NCBI RefSeq assembly: GCF_902506375.1
Contig: NZ_LR733284.1
Coordinates: 1,017,097 to 1,081,096 of the forward strand
Direction: 5' to 3'
DNA: 64,000 nucleotides
Origin: Microbacterium sp. 8M
GTDB taxonomy: Bacteria > Actinomycetota > Actinomycetes > Actinomycetales > Microbacteriaceae
Shown here: positions 32,534 through 41,544 of the stretch, in pieces
How the letters are laid out: every line of letters begins with the position of its first letter
Numbering within the stretch: the first letter of the stretch is position 1
Translations under genes and position numbers: made by a program
Notes under the pieces: model-generated
What the model was told of the DNA's origin: nothing
What the model saw: the letters and a program-made list of their open reading frames with translations, nothing else
The model's database searches: none

Positions 32534-34084
32534 GTGGTCCGACACCTCACGCCCCGCCCCGACCCGCTGCTCTGCGCGGCGCTCGCCGCCGACCTGGACG
32601 CCGCCGATCTCCGTTCGGAGCCGCTGCGCGCCGCCTGGGGTGCGGAGGCCGACGACGCGCTCGCCCGCGGTGTCCGGTCCCCGCTGCTGCGGGCGATCGC
32701 CGGACGCACCGACGCCCTGGCGACGCTCGGGCGGCTGTTCGTCCTCGGGATGCCGCAGCCGGAGGCCGAGGTCGCCGCAGCCCTCGCCCGCACCGGCGTG
32801 GACGGCATCGAGGCACTGGGGCTGGCGTACCGCGACGGCGGACTCGTCGTCCCCGCGGCGCTCATCCGTCCGCAGTCCTTCGTGGATGCCGATGGCGTGG
32901 GGGAGTGGTGGATCGCGAGCGACCTCGACGAGCTGGCGCTGCACCACCTCGACGCCGACGGCGTGCTTCCGCCCGACCACGTCCTCGGCGTGGGCGGTGC
33001 CTCGCGCACGCTCGCGTCGCTCGTGATGCCGATCGAGGTCGAGCGCGCCCTGGATCTCGGCACGGGCTGCGGGATCCAGGCGCTGCTCGTGTCGCGGCAT
33101 GCCGGATCCGTCATCGCGACGGACATCTCGGCCCGGGCGCTCGCATACGCCGAGCTGAACGCGATGCTCGCCGGCGTGCAGAACATCGAGTTCCGCTGCG
33201 GGAGCCTGTTCGAGCCCGTGGCGGGCGAGAGCTTCGGTCTGATCGTCTCGAATCCGCCGTTCGTGATCACGCCGCGGGGCGCCGATGTGCCCGAGTACGA
33301 GTATCGCGACGGCGGTCTCATCGGGGATGCGCTCGTCGAGGCGTTCGTGCGCACGGCGCCCGCGCATCTCGTCCCCGGCGGGGCGGCGCAGCTGCTCGGC
33401 AATTGGGAGTCGATCGGCGCCGAGCTCGGCATGCGCCGGATGGAGTCGTGGATCGACCCGGCGCTCGACGCCTGGGTCGTGCAGCGCGAGACGCTCTCGC
33501 CGCTCGCCTACGCGGAGCTCTGGATCCGCGACGGCGGCACCACGCCCCGCGATGCCGGCTTCGAGCCGCTGCTGGACGCGTGGCTCGACGACTTCGCCGT
33601 GCGCGGGGTCACCGAGATCGGGTTCGGGTACGTGCTGATCCGGCGCCCGGACGTGGCGGAGCCGGAGGGGGCGCCGCCTGCGCCGCTGCGTCGCTTCGAG
33701 ACGCTCACCCAGCCCGTGACCAGCGTCGGCCGGGCGTTCCGCGACGGGCTCGCCGGACATGACGCGCTCGCCGACGGCCTGCCCGACGTGCTGCTCGTGG
33801 CCCCCGATGTCACCGAGGCCCGTCACCACCTGCCGGGTCAGGACGCGCCGAGCGTGATCGAGCTGCGCCAGGGCGGCGGCTTCGGCCGCACCGTATCGGT
33901 GGATCCCGCGCTCGCCGGATTCGTCGGCGCCTGCGACGGCGAGCTCACGGTCACCCAGATCGCCGCAGCACTCGCCGACCTGTTCGAGGTGCCGCTCGCC
34001 GACCTCTGGGCCGATCTCGAACCGAGGCTGCGCGGTCTGGTGACCGACGGCTTCCTGATCCCGGCGGGAGGCGGAACGGAATAG
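32534..34084 (+). CDS. Large class I methyltransferase (N5-glutamine MTase-like)
   Basis: 516 residues from GTG at 32534. The N-terminal third (1-130) is an actinobacterial extension; the SAM domain follows (about 165-330) with ALDLGTGCGIQALLVSR, IATDISARALAYAELNA and the catalytic LIVSNPPFVITPRG (NPPF, as in HemK/PrmC and adenine/glutamine methyltransferases). The C-terminal 150 residues have no motif that I recognise. The substrate may be a protein glutamine or a nucleic-acid base; sequence does not decide. It is divergent from the DUF6049-murJ operon. Confidence 0.85.
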   Translation: MVRHLTPRPDPLLCAALAADLDAADLRSEPLRAAWGAEADDALARGVRSPLLRAIAGRTDALATLGRLFVLGMPQPEAEVAAALARTGVDGIEALGLAYRDGGLVVPAALIRPQSFVDADGVGEWWIASDLDELALHHLDADGVLPPDHVLGVGGASRTLASLVMPIEVERALDLGTGCGIQALLVSRHAGSVIATDISARALAYAELNAMLAGVQNIEFRCGSLFEPVAGESFGLIVSNPPFVITPRGADVPEYEYRDGGLIGDALVEAFVRTAPAHLVPGGAAQLLGNWESIGAELGMRRMESWIDPALDAWVVQRETLSPLAYAELWIRDGGTTPRDAGFEPLLDAWLDDFAVRGVTEIGFGYVLIRRPDVAEPEGAPPAPLRRFETLTQPVTSVGRAFRDGLAGHDALADGLPDVLLVAPDVTEARHHLPGQDAPSVIELRQGGGFGRTVSVDPALAGFVGACDGELTVTQIAAALADLFEVPLADLWADLEPRLRGLVTDGFLIPAGGGTE

Positions 34085-34112
34085 ATCCAAGATCTATGCG
34101 TTCGAATACATC

Positions 34113-35168
34113 ATGAAGGCTTTCGGATTCCTCTCCTTCGGGCACTACGGCGACGTGCCCGGATCCGCCACGCGCACGGCCGGCGACATGCTGCGCCAGA
34201 CCATCGAGCTGGCCGAGGGGGCCGACGAGATCGGCGTCAACGGCGCGTACGTGCGCGTGCACCACTGGGCGCGCCAGGCCGCGTCGCCGATGCCGCTGCT
34301 CTCGGCGATGGCGGCGCGCACCCGACGCATCGAGGTGGGCACCGGCGTCATCGACATGCGCTACGAGAACCCGTTCCAGTTCGCCGAGGAGGCCGCCGCG
34401 CTCGACTGGATCGCCGATGGTCGCATCGCGCTCGGCGTGAGCCGGGGCTCACCCGAGACGGCGCTGCGCGGCTACGAGACGTTCGGCTTCCACGACGAGG
34501 AGGATCCGGAGCGCGGCGGCGCGATGGCCCGCGAGAAGTTCGACCTGTTCCTCCAGGTGATCGACGGGGCCCGCGTGGCTCCCGGTGACCCGCGGATGGT
34601 AGGCGCGGGGCAGTACCTGGCGATCGAGCCGCAGTCGCCGACGCTGCGAGACCACATCTGGTGGGGAGCCGGTTCCCGCGCCACGGCGGAGGAGACCGGG
34701 CGCAAGGGCCTGAACCTGATGAGCTCGACGCTGCTCACCGAGGCCACGGGTCAGCCGTTCCACGAGCTGCAGCGGGAGCAGATCGACCTGTTCCGCGCCG
34801 CATACAAGGAGGCGGGCCACACCGGCGCGCCCCGGGTCTCGGTGAGCCGCAGCGTGTTCCCCCTCGTCTCGGATCGGGATCGCGCGTACTTCGGGCTGCG
34901 CTCGGAGGAGAACCACGACCAGATCGGCGTGATCGACGGCTTCCGCTCCACGTTCGGCAAGACCTATGCCGCCGAGCCGGACGTGCTCATCTCGCAGCTG
35001 AAGCAGGACGAGGCCGTGATGGCGGCTGACACCCTCATGCTGACGATCCCGAATCAGCTGGGTCCGGAGTACAACCTGCACGTGCTGCAGGCCTTCGCCG
35101 AGCACGTCGCGCCGGCCCTGGGCTGGAAGCCGAACACCGAAGGACCCGTGCAGGGCGACCCGGTCTGA
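34113..35168 (+). CDS. LLM-class flavin-dependent oxidoreductase
   Basis: 351 residues with a TIM-barrel luciferase-like pattern: MKAFGFLSFGHYGD, VHHWARQAASPMPLLSAMAAR, RRIEVGTGVIDMRYENPF and HIWWGAGSRATAEETGRKGL. These match bacterial luciferase-like monooxygenases that use FMN or F420. No partner reductase is next door. It lies 28 bases after the methyltransferase stop and may be co-transcribed. Substrate is unknown. Confidence 0.88.
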   Translation: MKAFGFLSFGHYGDVPGSATRTAGDMLRQTIELAEGADEIGVNGAYVRVHHWARQAASPMPLLSAMAARTRRIEVGTGVIDMRYENPFQFAEEAAALDWIADGRIALGVSRGSPETALRGYETFGFHDEEDPERGGAMAREKFDLFLQVIDGARVAPGDPRMVGAGQYLAIEPQSPTLRDHIWWGAGSRATAEETGRKGLNLMSSTLLTEATGQPFHELQREQIDLFRAAYKEAGHTGAPRVSVSRSVFPLVSDRDRAYFGLRSEENHDQIGVIDGFRSTFGKTYAAEPDVLISQLKQDEAVMAADTLMLTIPNQLGPEYNLHVLQAFAEHVAPALGWKPNTEGPVQGDPV

Positions 35169-35243
35169 CACGTCGCCGCCGCGGACGCAACCCGCGACGA
35201 ATGCAGGATCCGGCGACGCCGGCAGGATCAGATCCGTGGTTCA

Positions 35244-35338
35244 GTCGTGCAGATGTCGCGCGGTCCCGCAGACGTCGCGTGGTCCTGCAGACGTCGCGTG
35301 GTCCTGCAGGCGCCGCGCGGTCCTGCAGACGTCGCGCG
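35244..35338. repeat. Five-copy 19-bp tandem array
   Basis: Five consecutive 19-bp units approximating GTCCTGCAGACGTCGCGTG at 35244, 35263, 35282, 35301 and 35320. Each has one to four changes; CTGCAG is in most. It lies between the convergent LLM oxidoreductase and phospholipase genes. Just upstream (35190-35240) is a short CGAATGCAGGAT segment that resembles sequence at 60048. Confidence 0.85.
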
Positions 35339-35358
35339 GAGGGGGCGACCGGGCGGCG

Positions 35359-37140
35359 TCAGTCCTCGTCGGGCGGGCCGAACAGGCCTTTGCCGTGCTT
35401 GTGCAGCAGGTTGTACGCGTCCATGAACGTCTGCGGCTGCTTGTCCTCCGGGAGCCCGTAGCGCGCCAGCAGCAGGCCGAGCAGCCCCTGCGCGGGCGGG
35501 GTCAGCGGCTTGTTCGCGTGCGCGTGCGCGGGATGCGGCGGCTTCGCCTCCGGGTTCGGCGGCGTGTACAGCGAGGTCGTCACCGGCCAATCGGCCGGGT
35601 GCCGCGGCTTGTCCAGGTTGATGATCTGGAACAGGTCGTTCGCGGTCGCGTCGCGGCGGGTGAGCGGCTTGAGCCCGTGCAGCCGGGTGAGCGTCGCGAT
35701 CACGGATCCGTGATGCATCTCATCGTTGACGATCGTGCCCTTGCGCGTGTAGGCCGAGACGGCGATCGCCGGCACACGGCAGCCGAGCCGGTCGAACTCG
35801 AACCCCATCTCACCGGCGCCGGAGTCATCGGGCGGCGAAGCCTTCGGCGGGACGACGTGGTCGTAGGTGCCCCCGTGCTCGTCGAAGGTGATCAGCAGTA
35901 GCGTGTTGATCGCATTGGATCCCTTCGTCGACTTGCTGGTGCGGATCGCGTCGTAGATGTCGTGGATGAGGTCGTCGCCGGCGCGAACGTCCGAGAACGC
36001 GCTGTTGATGATGTCGGATCCGTCCACGTCGCTCTCCCGGCGCGCCCCGAACGGCGGGTGGAAGTCGTTGTGGTTGTAGATCATGCGCGGCTCGATGAAC
36101 GCGTATGCGGGCAGTTCGCCGTGCTCGACGTCGGCGTAGAAGTCGTCCATGGTGCCGAAGTGCTCGGTGCGCCAGAACTTCTCCAGCACCGGCGCGTGCA
36201 GCACCCCTGTGAACGAGACCATCTGCAGCTCGTCGAAGTAGACCTTCCAGGTCAGGCCGGCCTCTTCCAGGCGGTTGAAGATCGTGGGCGCCTTCGGCGC
36301 GTTCAGCCACTTGTCGTAGTCGCCGCCCTCGTGGTTGGTGACGAAGCCGTGCGAGGTCGACGCGTTGAAGAAGGTGCGGTTGCAGAACGTCTGCGACGGC
36401 ACCGCGCAGAACCAGTGGTCGAACACGGCGAACTCGCGCGCCAGGGTCGACACGGTGGGCAGCATCTCCGGCGAGAAGGAGCCCATGATGCGCTTGCGCT
36501 CGGCGTCGGTGGGCTCGATGCCGTGCTTGAGGCGCATGAGGTTCACCTGGTAGTCCGTGACGAAGCCGCTCATGGTCGGCTCCTCGCCCGGTCCCGGGTG
36601 GTTGTACGGCGGGTGGAAGCCGCCCTCGTAGAGGAACGCGTTCTCGGCCGGGTTGATCGTGTTGTACAGCTGCGTGTTGACGTGCGGATACATCTCGCCC
36701 GGATCCGGATCCGGCCACGTCATGATCTGGTCCGTCGGCCCGTCGTAGACATGGGCGTCGTAGCGCACGCCGTCGAGCTCGTTGTAGTACTCGCCGAAGT
36801 CGAGTCCCTCGAACTCCTTGCCCTCGGGCAGGTTCTCCTTGGTGTACAGGTAGCCGAGCAGGTTGTCGAAGGAGCGGTTCTCGCCCATCACCACCACGAT
36901 GTGGTCGAAGCCCGGAGCGTGCCGCGGTGCGAGCGCGCCGTAGTCCTCCAGCGCCTCGGCGAACCCGGTGCGCTGGCCCAGCGCGTAGCCGGCCGCCGCC
37001 CCGGCCCCACCGCCCACGACCGCGCCGGCGGCCGTCAGCCCGCCGATGCGGAGGAAGTCGCGACGGGAGCGCCCCTCGGTCTTCGGTGCATCGCTGCCGT
37101 TCACGTCGCCGGGTCCAGGGGAGCTCTGTCGTCTGGCCAT
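35359..37140 (-). CDS. Tat-exported phospholipase C/phosphoesterase
   Basis: 593 residues. The twin-arginine signal is RSRRDFLRIGGLTAAGAVVGGG (about 23-44). The phosphoesterase (PF04185-like) body has FDHIVVVMGENRSFDNLLGY, YNHPGPGEEP, FCAVPSQTFCNRTFFNAS, and the metal ligands in LLITFDEHGGTYDHVVPP. Homologues are bacterial non-haemolytic phospholipases C and acid phosphatases that act outside the cytoplasm, often on phospholipids or phosphoesters. It lies alone, convergent with the LLM gene and the 19-bp array. An odd C-terminal Pro/His-rich stretch (KPPHPAHAHANKP) precedes the last helix. Confidence 0.9.
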   Translation of the reverse strand: MARRQSSPGPGDVNGSDAPKTEGRSRRDFLRIGGLTAAGAVVGGGAGAAAGYALGQRTGFAEALEDYGALAPRHAPGFDHIVVVMGENRSFDNLLGYLYTKENLPEGKEFEGLDFGEYYNELDGVRYDAHVYDGPTDQIMTWPDPDPGEMYPHVNTQLYNTINPAENAFLYEGGFHPPYNHPGPGEEPTMSGFVTDYQVNLMRLKHGIEPTDAERKRIMGSFSPEMLPTVSTLAREFAVFDHWFCAVPSQTFCNRTFFNASTSHGFVTNHEGGDYDKWLNAPKAPTIFNRLEEAGLTWKVYFDELQMVSFTGVLHAPVLEKFWRTEHFGTMDDFYADVEHGELPAYAFIEPRMIYNHNDFHPPFGARRESDVDGSDIINSAFSDVRAGDDLIHDIYDAIRTSKSTKGSNAINTLLLITFDEHGGTYDHVVPPKASPPDDSGAGEMGFEFDRLGCRVPAIAVSAYTRKGTIVNDEMHHGSVIATLTRLHGLKPLTRRDATANDLFQIINLDKPRHPADWPVTTSLYTPPNPEAKPPHPAHAHANKPLTPPAQGLLGLLLARYGLPEDKQPQTFMDAYNLLHKHGKGLFGPPDED

Positions 37141-37250
37141 GCCGCGATCCTACTGAGGCGCCGAAGGGCGACCCGCGCAGCCGCCCGGATCGTCGGAGTG
37201 CCGGCGGGATCACGCAGAACCATCTGCGGCCCCTCGATAGGGTCGGGGAC

Positions 37251-37562
37251 ATGACGGATCCCACCGACTACTCGACCGAGGCGCAGGTGCGTCGCATCTC
37301 CGCCGACTTCGCGCGCCGGCGGGCTCGGATGTTCCTCGCCTTCGCGTGCGTCGAGGGACCCGTGCTGCTCGGCGCGATCGTGGTCGTGTACGTGCTGAAG
37401 CTGGTGGATCCGCAGTTCGGTCTGTGGATCATCCTCGCTGTGGCCCTGCTCAGCGGGCTCTGCCTGAGTGCTCTGATCATCGGCCACGCCAAGGCCGAGC
37501 AGCAGGCCATCCGCGATGTCGGCGGGACGCCCTTCCCGCCTTCGAGCGGCCCGACCTTCTGA
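37251..37562 (+). CDS. Small two-helix membrane protein
   Basis: 103 residues from ATG at 37251. Basic N-terminus (VRRISADFARRRARMFL), then two hydrophobic segments (about 26-50 and 56-78), then a short soluble end with GTPFPPSSGP. No motif is recognisable. It lies 110 bases from the divergent phospholipase gene and 68 bases before the CCA-adding enzyme on the same strand. The ribosome-binding site is weak (GGGGAC). Confidence 0.7.
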   Translation: MTDPTDYSTEAQVRRISADFARRRARMFLAFACVEGPVLLGAIVVVYVLKLVDPQFGLWIILAVALLSGLCLSALIIGHAKAEQQAIRDVGGTPFPPSSGPTF

Positions 37563-37630
37563 CTCTCGGGCGGCCTCCGCCGGTGCCCCCGCCCCGACGC
37601 GGGCCCGGACGCCCCGGTACCCTGGAACCC

Positions 37631-39058
37631 ATGCTCAACATGGCCGATTCCCTTGCGCGCCTGGGCGCCCTCGCCGAGGATCCGGTCGTCCGGATCCTGG
37701 CCGACGCCTTCGCCGATGCGGGGTTCGACCTCGCGGTGGTCGGCGGTCCGGTGCGCGACGCGCTGCTCGGCCGCGCCACGCACGACCTCGACTTCACCAC
37801 GAACGCCCGCCCCGACGACATCCTGCGCATCGTCATGCCGATCTCGACCGCGCACTGGGACATCGGGCGCGAGTTCGGCACGATCGGCGCCCGGGTGCAG
37901 GGCGAGCAGGTCGAGATCACGACCTACCGTGCCGACGCGTACGACGGCATGACCCGCAAGCCCGTGGTCTCCTTCGGCGACGACATCGACGGCGACCTGG
38001 TGCGCCGCGATTTCAGCGTGAACGCGATGGCGTTCCTGGTTCCACAGCAGAAGCTCGTGGATCCGACCGGAGGCGTGGAGGATCTGCTCGCCGGGCTCCT
38101 GCGCACCCCGACCGATCCGCACGTGAGCTTCGGCGACGACCCGCTGCGCATGCTGCGGGCGGCCCGGTTCAGCGCGCAGCTGGGCTTCGGGATCGAGGAG
38201 CGAACCCTCGCCGCGATCGCCGAGCTGCGGCAGACCCTGTCGATCGTGAGCCCCGAGCGGATCCAGGCCGAGCTCATCCGCCTGCTCCAGTCGGACGACC
38301 CGGTGCGCGGCATCCGCGTGCTGGTCGACACCGGGCTCATCGACGAGTTCCTGCCCGAGGTGAGCGCGCTGAAGCTCGAGATCGACGAGCACCATCACCA
38401 CAAGGACGTCTACGAGCACTCGCTTACCGCGCTGGAGCAGGCCATCGCCCTGGAGCACGCGCGGCATCCCGGTGAGCCGGCCGACGCGGTCCTGCGCCTC
38501 GCGGTGCTGCTGCACGACATCGGCAAGCCGCGCACCCGCAAGCTCGAGCCCGGGGGTGCGGTGAGCTTCCACCACCACGACGTGGTCGGATCCCGCCTCG
38601 CCCGCAAGCGACTGCAGGCCCTGCGGTTCGACAAGGAGACCACCGACGCCGTGGCGAAGCTCATCGAGCTGCACCTGCGCTTCTTCGGCTATGCGGAGGG
38701 AGCGTGGACGGACTCCGCCGTGCGCCGCTACGTGCGCGACGCCGGCGACCAGCTCGAGCGCCTGCACATCCTCACCCGTGCCGACGTCACCACGCGCAAC
38801 AAGCGCAAGGCAGCCCGGCTCGCCGCGGCGTACGACGACATCGAGCAGCGCATCACCGCCCTGCGCGAGCAGGAGGAGATCGACGCGATCCGTCCGGAGC
38901 TCGACGGCAACGACGTGCAGCGGATCCTCGGCATCACGCCCGGGCGCGAGGTCGGCGAGGCGTACCGGTTCCTGCTCGAGCTGCGCCTCGACGAGGGCGT
39001 CATCGGACGTGAGGCCGCCGAGCAGCGCCTGCGCGACTGGTGGGCCGCGCGCGGCTGA
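37631..39058 (+). CDS. cca: CCA tRNA nucleotidyltransferase
   Basis: 475 residues from ATG at 37631 (ATG 37640 is possible). The nucleotidyltransferase part has VVGGPVRDALLGRATHDLDFTTNARP (GG-VRD plus the DLDF metal pair) and RRDFSVNAMAF; the HD domain has LLHDIGKPRTR and HHHDVVGSRLARKRL. It repairs or adds the 3'-CCA of tRNA, consistent with the tRNA genes here lacking encoded CCA. The HD extension is typical of actinobacterial PcnB/CCA proteins. Upstream is a small membrane protein; downstream is a convergent TetR gene. Confidence 0.95.
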   Translation: MLNMADSLARLGALAEDPVVRILADAFADAGFDLAVVGGPVRDALLGRATHDLDFTTNARPDDILRIVMPISTAHWDIGREFGTIGARVQGEQVEITTYRADAYDGMTRKPVVSFGDDIDGDLVRRDFSVNAMAFLVPQQKLVDPTGGVEDLLAGLLRTPTDPHVSFGDDPLRMLRAARFSAQLGFGIEERTLAAIAELRQTLSIVSPERIQAELIRLLQSDDPVRGIRVLVDTGLIDEFLPEVSALKLEIDEHHHHKDVYEHSLTALEQAIALEHARHPGEPADAVLRLAVLLHDIGKPRTRKLEPGGAVSFHHHDVVGSRLARKRLQALRFDKETTDAVAKLIELHLRFFGYAEGAWTDSAVRRYVRDAGDQLERLHILTRADVTTRNKRKAARLAAAYDDIEQRITALREQEEIDAIRPELDGNDVQRILGITPGREVGEAYRFLLELRLDEGVIGREAAEQRLRDWWAARG

Positions 39059-39076
39059 GACCGGGAGACGGCGTGT

Positions 39077-39799
39077 CTAGCGCCCTGCCTGCAGGCGGAG
39101 TCCGGCGAGCAGCAGGTCGAGCCCGCCGAGGAACTGGTCGCGGTCGTCGTGACCGTCGAACTCGTCGACGATGTGATGGATGAAGGGGTACTCGGCCGCG
39201 TCGAGCGCGCGCCACTGCTCGGCGGCCGCGGCCATGTACTGCTCACGGCTCACCTCGCCCGACACGACAGCGGCCGGCGGCTCCTGGCCGAGATCCGCGG
39301 CTGTGCCGATCACATAGCCCACCACGGCCGAGGTCGCGTGGAAGGTCTGGCGCGCGGTGAGGTCGAGCCGCATCACGTGCTCGCCGATCCGCTCGTAGAG
39401 CCGCAGCGAATGGATCTGGCTCGCCGTGTCTCGCAGCGCGTACGCACCGAGCCAGGGGCGGTCGACGATCGCATCGAACATGGCGAGCGCGATCGTGCGG
39501 ATGTCCTCGATCGGATCCGGGCCGCCCACGTCCGCGGTCGCCTCGAGCACGCCGCCGAGCACGGAGTCGGCGGCGAGATCGAGCAGCTCGTCGCGCCCCG
39601 ACACGTACCAGTACACGCTCGCGACCCCGCCGCCGAGCCGGGCGGCCAGGGCGCGGATCGTCAGGCCCTGCGCGCCCGATTCGTCGAGGATCTCCACCGC
39701 GCCGGCGAGGACGGACTCGAGCGAGTGGGAGGCGCGAGAGCGGCCCCGCGGACCGCGTGACCTCGAGGGCTCGTCGCTCCGCTGCGGTGTGGTTGCCAT
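39077..39799 (-). CDS. TetR-family repressor of the adjacent MFS exporter
   Basis: 240 residues from ATG at 39799. The N-terminal HTH (about 25-75) shows SVLAGAVEILDESGAQGLTIRALAARLGGGVASVYWYVSGRDELL; the C-terminal ligand domain is of the tetracycline-repressor type. An in-frame ATG at 39859 exists, but lies inside the first operator palindrome. It is divergent from an MFS exporter across three matching palindromes, so it is most likely a drug-responsive repressor of that exporter and of itself. Confidence 0.9.
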   Translation of the reverse strand: MATTPQRSDEPSRSRGPRGRSRASHSLESVLAGAVEILDESGAQGLTIRALAARLGGGVASVYWYVSGRDELLDLAADSVLGGVLEATADVGGPDPIEDIRTIALAMFDAIVDRPWLGAYALRDTASQIHSLRLYERIGEHVMRLDLTARQTFHATSAVVGYVIGTAADLGQEPPAAVVSGEVSREQYMAAAAEQWRALDAAEYPFIHHIVDEFDGHDDRDQFLGGLDLLLAGLRLQAGR

Positions 39800-39851
39800 G
39801 GCTCCATCCCACCATGCGAATCGGGCCGCGGGCGGAGGCGCTTGCGCATCA

Positions 39852-39904
39852 TCGAACATCGTTCTATTCTATCGAACGGCGTTCGATCATCGAACGTTGT
39901 TCGA
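39852..39904. promoter_or_regulatory. Three TetR operators
   Basis: TCGAAC-ATC-GTTCTA (39852-39866), TCGAAC-GGC-GTTCGA (39872-39886) and TCGAAC-GTT-GTTCGA (39890-39904). All share the hexamer and a three-base spacer; the last two are perfect. They lie between the divergent TetR and MFS starts. Confidence 0.85.
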
Positions 39905-39930
39905 TTCGCTCGTCGACCAGAGGAATCACC

Positions 39931-41394
39931 ATGACCGGCACACCCGTTCTCGCCCCCTCACGCACCTACTCCTCCCTGCGGGCTGCCTGGATCCCGCTCG
40001 CCGCGCTCTGTCTCGCCTTCTTCGTCGAGATGGTCGACAACACGCTGCTGTCGATCGCGCTGCCGACGATCGGACGGGAGCTGGGCGGTGACACGACGTC
40101 ACTGCAGTGGATCACCGGGGCGTACTCGCTCACCTTCGGCGGCCTGCTGCTGACGGCCGGGTCGATCGCCGACCGATTCGGCCGCCGACGTGTGCTGCAG
40201 ATCGGCCTGGGCCTGTTCGGGCTGATCAGCCTCGCGGTGCTGCTCGTCGGCAACACCGGCGAGCTGATCGCGCTGCGTGCTCTGCTCGGCATCGCCGCCG
40301 CCGCGATGGCCCCCATCACCAACTCCCTGGTCTTCCGCCTGTTCGACGACGAGAAGCTGCGGATGCGGGCCATCACGCTCATGATGGTCGTCGGGATGTC
40401 GGGCCTCGTCCTGGGTCCGCTCCTGGGCGGAACCATGCTCGCCCACCTGCCCTGGCAATGGCTGCTGCTCGTGAACGCGCCCATCGCGCTCATCGCCGCC
40501 GCGGGCGTGCACTTCGGCGTGCCCGCCGACGCGCCGGACGGCCTCACCAAGGACCGGCTGGATCTGCCCGGTGCGGCCCTCAGCATCCTCACGATCGGCC
40601 TCGCCTGCTACCTCCTCACGAGCGGCATCCAGAACGGCTGGACCTCTCCGATCACCCTGGCGGTGGGTGTCGGCGCCGTCATCGCGCTCATGCTCTTCGT
40701 CCTCCGGGAATGGCGGGCGGCCGCGCCGATGCTCGATCTGTCCCTGTTCCGCAGCGGGACCGTGCGCGGAGCTGCCATCGCCCAGATCGGCACCTCCGTC
40801 GCGATGGCAGGCGTGATGTTCGCGCTGATCCTGCATTTCCAGTACGCGTGGGGCTGGTCTCCACTCCAGGCGGGCCTCGCCAATCTGCCGCTCATCGCGA
40901 CGATGATCCTCGCCACGCCCCTCACCGAGTGGCTGGTCCGCAGATTCGGGCACCGTGTCGCGTGCCTCATCGGCGCGGGGATGCTCGCCACGGGACTCGG
41001 CCTGATGGCCTGGGCGGTCGAGCAGGCCTACCTCGCGATCGCGCTCGCGATGGTGGTGATGACCGCAGGCCTGCGCACGGTCATGACGATCTGCGCGGTC
41101 GCGCTCGTCGGCGCGATGCCGGAGAACCGCACCTCTATGGGTGCGGCGATGAACGACACCGCGCAGGAGCTCGGCGCCAGCATCGGCACCGCCGTCGTCG
41201 GCACGCTCATCGCCGCGCTCGTCACGGTGATTCTTCCCGTGGGCGCGTGGGGTCCTGCGCTCGTGGCATCCTTCTTCCACGGAGAGCAGGTCGTGTTCGC
41301 GGTGCTCGCGGTGGCGGTCGGGATCATCGCGGGCATCGGCGCCTTCAGCCTGACCGACGCGCGCACCGTCGACGAGCACGAGGCTCCGGCCTGA
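39931..41394 (+). CDS. MFS drug exporter (EmrB/QacA-type)
   Basis: 487 residues from ATG at 39931, with AGAGG upstream. Fourteen membrane helices are visible. Conserved parts are FFVEMVDNTLLSIALPTIGRELG (motif in helix 1), GSIADRFGRRRVLQIGL (MFS loop 2-3) and LGPLLGGTMLAHLPWQWLL (motif C, antiporters). It probably exports a drug or metabolite by proton antiport. It is divergent from a TetR gene and starts 27 bases after the third operator, so derepression on ligand binding is expected. Confidence 0.92.
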   Translation: MTGTPVLAPSRTYSSLRAAWIPLAALCLAFFVEMVDNTLLSIALPTIGRELGGDTTSLQWITGAYSLTFGGLLLTAGSIADRFGRRRVLQIGLGLFGLISLAVLLVGNTGELIALRALLGIAAAAMAPITNSLVFRLFDDEKLRMRAITLMMVVGMSGLVLGPLLGGTMLAHLPWQWLLLVNAPIALIAAAGVHFGVPADAPDGLTKDRLDLPGAALSILTIGLACYLLTSGIQNGWTSPITLAVGVGAVIALMLFVLREWRAAAPMLDLSLFRSGTVRGAAIAQIGTSVAMAGVMFALILHFQYAWGWSPLQAGLANLPLIATMILATPLTEWLVRRFGHRVACLIGAGMLATGLGLMAWAVEQAYLAIALAMVVMTAGLRTVMTICAVALVGAMPENRTSMGAAMNDTAQELGASIGTAVVGTLIAALVTVILPVGAWGPALVASFFHGEQVVFAVLAVAVGIIAGIGAFSLTDARTVDEHEAPA

Positions 41395-41544
41395 CGCGGC
41401 CAGAGGAGCGCGGCGCCGCGGCGCGGGGCGCGTACCTCTGGAGGCGCGGGGCTGAGCTCCCGCTGCCCCTGCCCGCGGTACGGCGACAGCCCGATCCGGT
41501 CGCCGTACACTGGATCCACTCCGTCGCCGACGATCGGAGGCCTC

